The translations under genes were made by a program, and so were the position numbers. The notes under the pieces were generated by a model that made no database searches, was not told where the DNA came from, and saw nothing but the letters and a program-made list of their open reading frames with translations. Below, in pieces: positions 6,245 through 10,447 of a DNA stretch of 10,447 bases. Within the stretch, counting starts at the first letter, position 1. The number at the start of each line of letters is the position of its first letter. This DNA comes from CAYRKQ01 sp964621845 (lineage in GTDB: Bacteria > Patescibacteriota > Saccharimonadia > Saccharimonadales > UBA7683), in contig CAZUOL010000054.1 in NCBI GenBank assembly GCA_964621845.1, forward strand, positions 1 through 10,447. Direction: 5' to 3'.

Positions 6245-6951
6245 TTACAATCCTCGGGCTTCTCGTCAAAAATCACTTTCGGCTCGATAGAACTATTTGA
6301 AAAGTTTAAACTTGCAGTACGTCCACCTAATCCATAACAAATCTTCAGGGTATTCACAAATGCCGAGCCGTCCCACAACAACGTATACTGTTTGCCAGTA
6401 TCTGGGTCAGACGCCCGTACAATATAGTGTCCACCTCCGCTAATTTGCTCTAGACCATTGATTGGCTGATAGACAATTGCGGTTTTTTCATTATTAGTAT
6501 CTAACGGACGAGTTCTGTAACAAGTATTTAAATCTACCGCCTTCTCAACTTGGCAGTGTTCGTCTTTTTTTGTTCTTAAAGAAACAACCTGTTGATATTT
6601 AATACTATTGTCGGCTTGATCAAAAAAGATAAACGTTCCATTTAAGACACAATCTCCCGACGTGCCTGACAATCCTCCGTCAACCGATTTAACAGTGAAG
6701 CCAGCCGCCCCTCCTGGTGTACACTTGTAGCCACCCGCTTTATTTTCGCCAACCTGGTTATCGGCAATATTTTTTTGGATATCTGATTCAACTGCTCGAA
6801 CAGAATCTGTAAAACGAACGTTTCTAAGGCGTGGTCCAAGACCAACAAAAGCTACCAGAGAAAGTATGCTGGAAATAGCCAAAAATAGCGTGACTTCCAT
6901 CAGCGTAAAGCCTTTGCGGTTGATTCTGCTAGAGAGTTTTATCCTTGCCAT
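6241..6951 (-). CDS. Minor prepilin, FimT/GspH-like, first gene of the operon
   Basis: The protein has 236 residues. The leader MARIKLSSRINRKG is followed by FTLMEVTLFLAISSIL: cleavage after G14, Glu at +5 (E19), then a helix to about 38. The next stretch, RLRNVRFTDSVRAVESDIQKNI, is like the N-terminal helix of GspH/FimT proteins. The C-terminal globular part has several Cys in possible disulfide pairs (YKC...GDC, HCQ...NTC, KIC...EDC). The Shine-Dalgarno GGGGAAGG precedes the ATG by 8 nt. It leads a four-gene operon with 4-nt overlaps, and its promoter lies about 70 nt upstream, divergent from the GIY-YIG promoter. Confidence 0.84.
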   Translation of the reverse strand: MARIKLSSRINRKGFTLMEVTLFLAISSILSLVAFVGLGPRLRNVRFTDSVRAVESDIQKNIADNQVGENKAGGYKCTPGGAAGFTVKSVDGGLSGTSGDCVLNGTFIFFDQADNSIKYQQVVSLRTKKDEHCQVEKAVDLNTCYRTRPLDTNNEKTAIVYQPINGLEQISGGGHYIVRASDPDTGKQYTLLWDGSAFVNTLKICYGLGGRTASLNFSNSSIEPKVIFDEKPEDCK

Positions 6952-6966
6952 TGTTAGTACCTTCCC

Positions 6967-6992
6967 CGCTAGTTAGAATTATTTTTCTAGCG
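6967..6992 (-). other. Inverted repeat in the leader of the minor pilin operon
   Basis: CGCTAG and CTAGCG are separated by 14 AT-rich bases. An alternative inner pairing, TAGAA/TTCTA, overlaps it. It lies between the predicted +1 (near 7013) and the GGGGAAGG ribosome site, which it abuts. It could be a leader hairpin or a protein-binding site, or it could be chance. Confidence 0.3.
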
Positions 6993-7019
6993 AGATTCAG
7001 CGCATACTCCTTGATCTCT

Positions 7020-7028
7020 ATTTTAACA
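7020..7028 (-). promoter_or_regulatory. Extended -10 promoter of the minor pilin operon
   Basis: On the minus strand TGT-TAAAAT predicts +1 near 7013 and a leader of about 60 nt before the FimT-like gene. No clear -35 is present. It overlaps the region upstream of the divergent GIY-YIG promoter (7038-7043). Confidence 0.42.
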
Positions 7029-7037
7029 TAAGCATTG

Positions 7038-7043
7038 TATAAT
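7038..7043 (+). promoter_or_regulatory. -10 box for the GIY-YIG unit
   Basis: A perfect TATAAT is followed by seven bases and then ATG 7051, the start of a 16-codon leader ORF. Initiation 7-8 nt downstream would therefore begin at or next to that ATG. The box lies just outside the first structured repeat, so the promoter is not carried between the repeats. Confidence 0.45.
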
Positions 7044-7050
7044 TACAGAT

Positions 7051-7101
7051 ATGAGCACCCTTTCTTGTCATTCTGAACGAAGTGAAGAATCTCTACCATG
7101 A
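7051..7101 (+). CDS. Possible 16-residue leader peptide coupled to the GIY-YIG gene
   Basis: The reading frame MSTLSCHSERSEESLP is encoded from an ATG positioned for leaderless initiation. Its TGA stop overlaps the ATG of the nuclease (ATGA). Most of the peptide is simply a translation of structured repeat A, so it may have no function as a protein. Its plausible role is to bring ribosomes through the hairpin to a nuclease start that has no Shine-Dalgarno. No homology support is available from the sequence alone. Confidence 0.3.
   Translation: MSTLSCHSERSEESLP
7066..7094 (+). repeat. Structured repeat copy A (left end of GIY-YIG unit)
   Basis: The copy begins TGTCATTCTGA and ends GAAGAATCTCT. 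It folds as outer arms ATTCT/AGAAT, two opposed G-A mismatches, an inner AC/GT pair and a GAA loop. It ends 3 nt before the nuclease ATG. Copies B, C and D share the same TGTCAT edge and GATCTC or AATCT edge. Confidence 0.8.
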
Positions 7102-7379
7102 AATCAATGTATGTTTATATCGCAAGCAATAAGTCAAGGACACTCTATATTGGGGTTACTAACAACCTCGAGCGCCGAATGCAAGAGCATAAAAACAAAT
7201 CAATTCCGGGGTTTACGGCAAAATATAATATCGGCAAACTTGTATATTTTGAAGAAACTCACGACGTGAGATCAGCATTGGAAAGAGAGAAAGAGCTTAA
7301 GGGTTGGTTAAGATCTAGGAAGATCGCTCTCATTGAAAGTCAAAACCCGAAATGGGAAGATCTTGTTAAGGAGATTTAA
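7098..7379 (+). CDS. Small GIY-YIG nuclease-domain protein (UvrC/YhbQ-like)
   Basis: The protein has 93 residues and is essentially a single GIY-YIG domain. The motifs in order are YVY (5-7, the GIY equivalent), YIG (17-19), TNNLERRMQEHK with the catalytic-type Arg at 26/27 and H31, ALEREKELKGW with the metal-ligand-type E64, and SQNPKW with N83. All key positions appear intact, so it should be an active nuclease fold. It belongs to the short COG2827-like group common in many bacteria, whose cellular role is not settled. No Shine-Dalgarno precedes the ATG, and a second ATG at codon 4 is possible. It is embedded between inverted structured repeats, which suggests that it acts on, or spreads with, those repeats. 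Confidence 0.93.
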   Translation: MKSMYVYIASNKSRTLYIGVTNNLERRMQEHKNKSIPGFTAKYNIGKLVYFEETHDVRSALEREKELKGWLRSRKIALIESQNPKWEDLVKEI

Positions 7380-7383
7380 AAAA

Positions 7384-7414
7384 GAGATCCTTCGGCTTCG
7401 CCTCAAGGATGACA
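7384..7414 (-). repeat. Structured repeat copy B (right end of GIY-YIG unit)
   Basis: Read on the minus strand it begins TGTCATCCTTGAG and ends GGATCTC. Its arms are ATCCT/AGGAT with an inner GGC/GCC pair and a GAA loop, so the sequence differs from copy A while the fold is kept. It starts 4 nt after the nuclease stop codon. Confidence 0.75.
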
Positions 7415-7419
7415 AAACA

Positions 7420-7448
7420 TGTCATTCTGAGTGAAACGAAGAATCTGT
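7420..7448 (+). repeat. Structured repeat copy C
   Basis: This copy has the same orientation as A and is nearly identical: TGTCATTCTGA...GAAGAATCT. The inner stem pair AC/GT of copy A is replaced by GT/AC around the same GAA loop. With copy D it forms an inverted pair, the ends being TGTCAT and ATGACA. Confidence 0.78.
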
Positions 7449-7452
7449 GTTT

Positions 7453-7480
7453 GAGATCTTTCGCTGTCCTCAAGATGACA
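7453..7480 (-). repeat. Structured repeat copy D
   Basis: Read on the minus strand it begins TGTCATCTTGAGG and ends AAGATCTC. The outer arms ATCTT/AAGAT are kept, but the inner stem is poor, so this looks like a decayed copy. Only 4 nt separate it from copy C. Between copy D and the pilD stop (7481-7533) I see no gene. Confidence 0.65.
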
Positions 7481-7533
7481 AAAGGGAAAATCCAGGATGA
7501 AAAATGGAAGTACTTTTTATAAAAGGAAGGAGA

Positions 7534-8385
7534 CTATGCGCCGATAAGGTGAAGATACCAATTAATCATAGCTTGTCCCCAAAGAGTGCATATAATCCAG
7601 CCGGCTATCAGAAGTGGTCCAAAGGGCAACTTCATTCTGCGATGATACTTACCAAAAATAAGTGCCACAACTATGACTACCGTGCCTATATAAGCCGCAA
7701 GCGAAAGCCCCAGCAGCGATTTTTGCCACCCAAGATACAAGCCCATTGCAAAGCCCAAGCGTACATCGCCGCCACCAATCCATTTACCACCTGAAAACTG
7801 ATATAACAGCCAGAACAATCCCCCAAGTCCAATTGAGCCAATGATACCTGCTTCAATCACGCTTGTATTTTTTGAAGCAGCCTCGGCTATCAAAACGGCT
7901 ATGAACGAAATCGCGAATGTGCCGTAAATCATCTCTGTAGGCAGTTCAAGCCACTTGAGATCGTAAATGCAAAGGGCAATAAGGAGTGGTATCAGCAATA
8001 ACCACAACGCAAATTCGATATAGAGCAGACTTGAATTAAACTGCAGTGGCCAGCACATATATGAAATGACAAATAATACTGCCACCAACAACTCAACCAA
8101 AGGATACTGTGCAGAGATTGGCTTTTTGCAGTAACGACACTTGCCCCTTAGGCTGACCCAGCACAACACGGGCAATAGATCGTACCACGCAAGCGTATGA
8201 TGACAATGCGGGCACATTGAGCGACCCTTGGTAATTGAAAAATCAGATGTTTGATGTTTGATGTTTGATTTTTTATTCAAATTTCTGATATCAGTCTTCT
8301 GATCTCTGATTCTGAAGCGCCAGACAAAGGCGTTTACAAAGCTACCGAAACACAGCCCGAGCAAAAATAACAAAAAATAGATCAT
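7534..8385 (-). CDS. pilD: Prepilin peptidase / N-methyltransferase
   Basis: This membrane aspartyl protease cleaves prepilin leaders after Gly and methylates the new N-terminus. It has 283 residues. The N-terminal helix FLLGLCFGSFVNAFVWRFR (6-25) is the family hallmark. A cytoplasmic loop holds the zinc tetrad C58-x2-C61 and C83-x2-C86, with the typical WYDLLPVLCW and PLVELL stretches. The catalytic aspartates are D142 in YDLKWLELP and D207 in GGGDVRLG, and several further membrane helices are present. All expected residues are intact. Part of the cytoplasmic loop (about 27-47) is encoded by a period-7 DNA repeat and looks inserted. The ATG has no Shine-Dalgarno, and a TATGCT box lies 8 nt upstream. 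Its substrates, the pilin and four minor pilins, are encoded nearby. Confidence 0.96.
   Translation of the reverse strand: MIYFLLFLLGLCFGSFVNAFVWRFRIRDQKTDIRNLNKKSNIKHQTSDFSITKGRSMCPHCHHTLAWYDLLPVLCWVSLRGKCRYCKKPISAQYPLVELLVAVLFVISYMCWPLQFNSSLLYIEFALWLLLIPLLIALCIYDLKWLELPTEMIYGTFAISFIAVLIAEAASKNTSVIEAGIIGSIGLGGLFWLLYQFSGGKWIGGGDVRLGFAMGLYLGWQKSLLGLSLAAYIGTVVIVVALIFGKYHRRMKLPFGPLLIAGWIICTLWGQAMINWYLHLIGA
8246..8308. repeat. Period-7 repeat array inside pilD
   Basis: Three exact GATGTTT units (8246-8266) are followed by degenerate seven-base units, including ATTTCTG, ATATCAG, TCTTCTG and ATCTCTG. The nine units total 63 bp, which is 21 codons, so the frame is preserved. The array encodes a polar low-complexity stretch in the cytoplasmic loop of PilD and contains the palindrome CTGATATCAG (8285-8294). 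Confidence 0.65.
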
Positions 8386-8393
8386 TTGTTACT

Positions 8394-8399
8394 AGCATA
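8394..8399 (-). promoter_or_regulatory. Possible -10 box of pilD
   Basis: TATGCT on the minus strand lies 8 nt before the pilD ATG, downstream of the pilin terminator. A pilD transcript started here would be nearly leaderless. The -35 position would fall in the U-tract of the terminator and matches poorly. Weak call. Confidence 0.3.
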
Positions 8400-8415
8400 A
8401 CCGATTTCAAGCTAT

Positions 8416-8447
8416 AAAAAAACAGCCCGGCAAATGCCCGGCTGTTT
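8416..8447 (-). terminator. Intrinsic terminator after the pilin gene
   Basis: On the minus strand AAACAGCC pairs with GGCTGTTT, then comes one G-G mismatch, then GGC/GCC around an ATTT loop. A run of seven T follows, starting within the arm. It lies about 20 nt after the pilin stop. There is no T-run on the plus strand, so it acts in one direction. It separates pilin expression from pilD. Confidence 0.88.
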
Positions 8448-8467
8448 CCTGCATATTAGTAGTTGCC

Positions 8468-8986
8468 TTACAGGCTATCTCTACAAACAGTACCTTTTTC
8501 GAGACCAAGTTGTATTTTAAAGTCCTTTGGGCCTAAAGTCTTTGTGGTATCACAGGCAGCCCCACTCCCATAGGTGTAAACCACTGTTCCATCATTTGTA
8601 TTGTTGGGCTTAGCTGGTGTTGTACCAATAGCGTAGACTCGACCCTTCGGACCTTTAAAATTCGCCCCTCCCATATAATCAACGACAAATTGGTTAAAGT
8701 TTGTGCCTGATCCTCCGCTGCCTGCATTACCTGCGACAGCTGCAGTTGGTATGGCGCTATTGTGATCGCTAGCATAATTTTGTACCTCAGAAACCATACG
8801 ATTAACATCATTGCGTCTTTGAGTATCCCTGCGATTCGTTGAGGCGTTCTGGAATGCTACGAATGCCAAGAGGAATATCAAGCCACCGATAGCGAGCACA
8901 AGCACAACCTCAATAAGCGTGAAGCCGCCTCCACCACCGCCTAGTTTCTTAATTTTTCTGTTTTTCATGATGCCCAACCCTTTCAT
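8468..8986 (-). CDS. Type IV pilin, probably the major subunit, with hexaglycine leader end
   Basis: The prepilin has 172 residues from ATG 8986, or 166 from ATG 8968. The second ATG has AAAGGG about 10 nt upstream, whereas the first has no ribosome site. The leader is basic and ends in six glycines (16-21) directly before the cleavage point, followed by FTLIEVVLVLAIGGLIF with Glu at mature position 5 (E26). The hydrophobic helix reaches about residue 45, then NRRDTQRRNDVNRMVSEVQNY, typical of Patescibacteria pilins as I know them. A Gly/Ser-rich loop follows. C145 and C168 could close a C-terminal disulfide loop like the D-region of other pilins. Its own consensus promoter and terminator suggest a highly expressed single-gene transcript, hence the major-subunit call. 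Confidence 0.88.
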   Translation of the reverse strand: MKGLGIMKNRKIKKLGGGGGGFTLIEVVLVLAIGGLIFLLAFVAFQNASTNRRDTQRRNDVNRMVSEVQNYASDHNSAIPTAAVAGNAGSGGSGTNFNQFVVDYMGGANFKGPKGRVYAIGTTPAKPNNTNDGTVVYTYGSGAACDTTKTLGPKDFKIQLGLEKGTVCRDSL

Positions 8987-9014
8987 GATCTATTATTTCT
9001 TAAAGCTAATGCTT

Positions 9015-9042
9015 ATTATAGTCACCTGGCTTCTGTTGTCAA
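9015..9042 (-). promoter_or_regulatory. Consensus sigma-70 type promoter of the pilin gene
   Basis: On the minus strand a perfect TTGACA (9037-9042) and a perfect TATAAT (9015-9020) are separated by 16 bp. The predicted +1 near 9008 leaves about 22 nt before the first ATG and about 40 before the second. It begins only 8 nt after the pilC stop. It is the only promoter in the window with both boxes at consensus. Confidence 0.85.
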
Positions 9043-9050
9043 TAGTTTTG

Positions 9051-10262
9051 TTAAACCGAAAGATTTGCACCGACAAGCCCGTACACCGGAACTAATATCG
9101 CCAGCACAATACCACCCACTACCAGCGCGAGAAACACCATCAACACTGGTTCAATAACGGTACTGATGGTTTTGATTTTTGTATCAAGCTCGTTTTCGTA
9201 ATAGGTGGCCGCTTTATCCATCATTTTATCGATAGAACCGGACTGTTCACCGATTTTAATCATCTGCGGCACCAACGAAAGGAAGGTGGGCTCTTTCAAC
9301 AAGGCCTGTGAAAGTGGCTTGCCGCCCTTCACCTGTTCGGCTGAGCGTGAAATAGCCGATTCAACATGCATATTGTCCACTGCTCTTGAGGTAATGCGAA
9401 GCATTTCAAGCATTGGTACACCCGTACGCATTAAGGTTTCTCCAGTTCGGCAAAAGCGCGCCATATAGAGTTTCTGAAATAGGTCGCCAAAAAGTGGTAT
9501 CTTAATTTTAAGATTATCAGCTACAATTTGACCTGACTTTGTTTTAAACCATTTTCTGAGAAAGAAGCCTCCCGCAATCAAGCCAACCAATACCAGCCAC
9601 CAGAAATGAATGATAAATTTTGCTACGCCAATCAAAATAGCAGTCAAAAACGGCAAATCTTTATTGAAATCTTTATAAATCAACTCAATTTGCGGCACAA
9701 CGGTGGTGAGCAGAAACACCACAACGCCGATGATAACGACCAGCACAATAATAGGATAGATCAGGGCGCCTCTAATCTTGCTGATCATTTCGGCATCTTT
9801 TTCTTGCCGATTTGCTAAACGCTCCAGAGCCTGATCGAGCGTACCGGAAGATTCACCAGCCGCTACCAGCGCCACGTAGACATCGTCAAACACCCCTGGG
9901 TGCTTGGCCATCGATTCAGCCAGCGTCGTACCACCCTCAACACTGCCAACCACTTGCTGCAAGATCAATGAAAGCTGTTTGCTGCTACTCTGTTCGGCAA
10001 CTGTTCTTAGACTTTGGGTCAGTGGCAGACCAGCGTTGATCAAGGTTGCCAGCTGACGAGTCATGATAATTTTATCTTTGGCTGAAATACGGCCTGAGAA
10101 TCGAGCAAATAAGCCCCTGCTTTCTTCTTTCACCTGGATATCAAGTGGTGCCAACCCTTGCGCAATTAACAAACGTGCAGCAGCCGATTCACTTTCGGCC
10201 TCAACCAAACCACTCACCGGCTTGCCATCTTTATTTTTGGCACTATAGGTAAAATTTAACAC
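9051..10262 (-). CDS. pilC: Type IV pilus inner-membrane platform protein
   Basis: PilC/GspF forms the membrane platform on which the PilB and PilT motors act. I start it at GTG 10260-10262 (403 residues), because GGAG lies 8 nt upstream and the protein then opens LNFTYSAKNKDGKPVSGLVEA, the family's normal N-terminus. An in-frame TTG at 10289 would add nine residues but lies in a repeat array. Two T2SSF domains are present (about 62-185 and 263-386). The first contains RQLATLINAGLPLTQSL and AGESSGTLDQALERLA, the second FCRTGETLMRTGVPMLEML and GEQSGSIDKMMDKAATYYE. Membrane helices lie at about 165-187, 213-235 and 370-395. Length and motifs are complete. It follows pilT by 56 nt, so it is probably in a pilT-pilC operon starting outside the window. 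Confidence 0.95.
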   Translation of the reverse strand: MLNFTYSAKNKDGKPVSGLVEAESESAAARLLIAQGLAPLDIQVKEESRGLFARFSGRISAKDKIIMTRQLATLINAGLPLTQSLRTVAEQSSSKQLSLILQQVVGSVEGGTTLAESMAKHPGVFDDVYVALVAAGESSGTLDQALERLANRQEKDAEMISKIRGALIYPIIVLVVIIGVVVFLLTTVVPQIELIYKDFNKDLPFLTAILIGVAKFIIHFWWLVLVGLIAGGFFLRKWFKTKSGQIVADNLKIKIPLFGDLFQKLYMARFCRTGETLMRTGVPMLEMLRITSRAVDNMHVESAISRSAEQVKGGKPLSQALLKEPTFLSLVPQMIKIGEQSGSIDKMMDKAATYYENELDTKIKTISTVIEPVLMVFLALVVGGIVLAILVPVYGLVGANLSV

Positions 10263-10280
10263 CCGCGCGACTCCGGTTTC

Positions 10281-10315
10281 AAATGGCAAATGGTAAATGA
10301 TAAACAGTAAATAGT
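10281..10315. repeat. Period-7 repeat between pilT and pilC
   Basis: Five consecutive seven-base units on the plus strand: AAATGGC, AAATGGT, AAATGAT, AAACAGT, AAATAGT. They fill most of the 56-bp gap between pilT and the chosen pilC start. The unit differs in sequence from the array in pilD, but the period is the same. Confidence 0.6.
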
Positions 10316-10318
10316 CAT

Positions 10319-10447
10319 TTAGCCTCTCATTAATCGATCGAACTCTTCTAGATCTACCGCAAAGGTCCGCGCTTCTTCAACTGTCACCGTACCGCCTTTT
10401 ACCAAAGCAGCCAGGGTTCGATCCATCGATTGCATACCTTGATCCGC
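10319..10447 (-). CDS. pilT: PilT retraction ATPase, C-terminal 42 residues (runs off window)
   Basis: The frame enters from the right edge and ends in TAA at 10319-10321. The visible sequence ADQGMQSMDRTLAALVKGG, followed by a TVEEARTFAVDLEEFDRLMRG-type tail, matches the PilT C-terminus. There GMQTxDxxLxxLVxxGxIxxEEA follows the ATPase core. The catalytic motifs lie outside the window, so activity cannot be assessed, and a PilT-like paralogue is possible. Its place directly upstream of pilC fits the common pilB-pilT-pilC order. Confidence 0.82.
   Translation of the reverse strand, partial: ADQGMQSMDRTLAALVKGGTVTVEEARTFAVDLEEFDRLMRG

Larger units (their letters stand above)
7066..7414 (+). 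mobile_element. Candidate mobile unit: GIY-YIG gene between inverted structured repeats
   Basis: A 349-bp block starts TGTCAT (copy A) and ends ATGACA (copy B, inverted). The open reading frame fills almost everything between: 3 nt separate copy A from the ATG and 4 nt separate the stop from copy B. A shorter unit with the same ends but no gene (7420-7480) follows after 5 nt. No target-site duplication is evident. This is an inference from architecture. GIY-YIG nucleases drive homing of introns and some transposable elements, but movement of this unit is unproven. Confidence 0.4.

Noticed and set aside
4070..6951. Possible alternative genetic code (UGA as Gly), as in some Patescibacteria
   Set aside because: TGA ends the FimT-like and PilV-like genes in ATGA overlaps with well-supported next starts, and no conserved domain is interrupted by TGA.
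7504..7794. Plus-strand ORF of 96 codons
   Set aside because: It is antisense to the well-supported C-terminal part of pilD and has no recognisable domain.
8246..8308. Tandem repeats in pilD considered as a CRISPR fragment
   Set aside because: Units are only seven bases with no spacers, and they lie inside an intact coding frame.
10256..10318. A 20-codon ORF starting right after the pilT stop and overlapping the pilC GTG start
   Set aside because: It is largely encoded by the period-7 array and has no ribosome site other than the upstream gene's end. I see no protein-like signal. Coupling to pilC is possible but unsupported.

Overview
The window looks like a chromosomal segment from a Candidate Phyla Radiation (Patescibacteria) bacterium. 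Saccharibacteria or a relative is my best guess, but this is inference from gene content and protein style, not from a marker gene. Supporting points are a type IV pilus (T4P) locus with compact prepilins, a membrane-anchored SurA-like foldase, an NDK with a long insert before the active-site loop, tight gene packing, and several promoters placed so that transcripts would start at or next to the start codon. TGA is used as a normal stop (two ATGA stop/start overlaps in the minor pilin operon), so the UGA-glycine code of Gracilibacteria/Absconditabacteria does not apply.

Layout. Positions 1-1676 (minus strand) hold a Nudix hydrolase, a PH-domain membrane protein, and the start of a SurA/PpiC-like foldase that runs off the left edge from a TTG start. 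Positions 1714-2410 (plus) hold tRNA-Arg(CCU), followed after 13 nt by an unrecognised six-helix membrane protein. Positions 2427-2930 (minus) hold ndk. Positions 3142-4068 (plus) hold a Xer-type tyrosine recombinase. Positions 4070-6951 (minus) are a four-gene minor pilin operon in the order GspH/FimT-, GspI/PilV-, GspJ/PilW-, GspK/PilX-like. Positions 7051-7480 hold a small GIY-YIG nuclease gene tightly enclosed by inverted copies of a roughly 30-nt structured repeat, with a second pair of copies just downstream. Positions 7534-10447 (minus) are the core T4P genes: pilD, a major-pilin-like gene with its own consensus promoter and terminator, pilC, and the last 42 codons of pilT.

How the genes work together. 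PilT would power retraction and PilC is the inner-membrane platform. PilD would cut and methylate the leader of the pilin and of the minor pilins. The minor pilins would form the initiating and tip complex. The major pilin gene is insulated by a TTGACA-16-TATAAT promoter and a hairpin/U-tract terminator, which fits high expression. The first three genes on the left look like housekeeping or envelope functions unrelated to the pilus.

The most interesting material is the GIY-YIG/structured-repeat unit, which looks like a small mobile element with a derivative lacking the gene beside it. Two period-7 repeat arrays are also notable: one lies in-frame inside pilD, the other between pilT and pilC.
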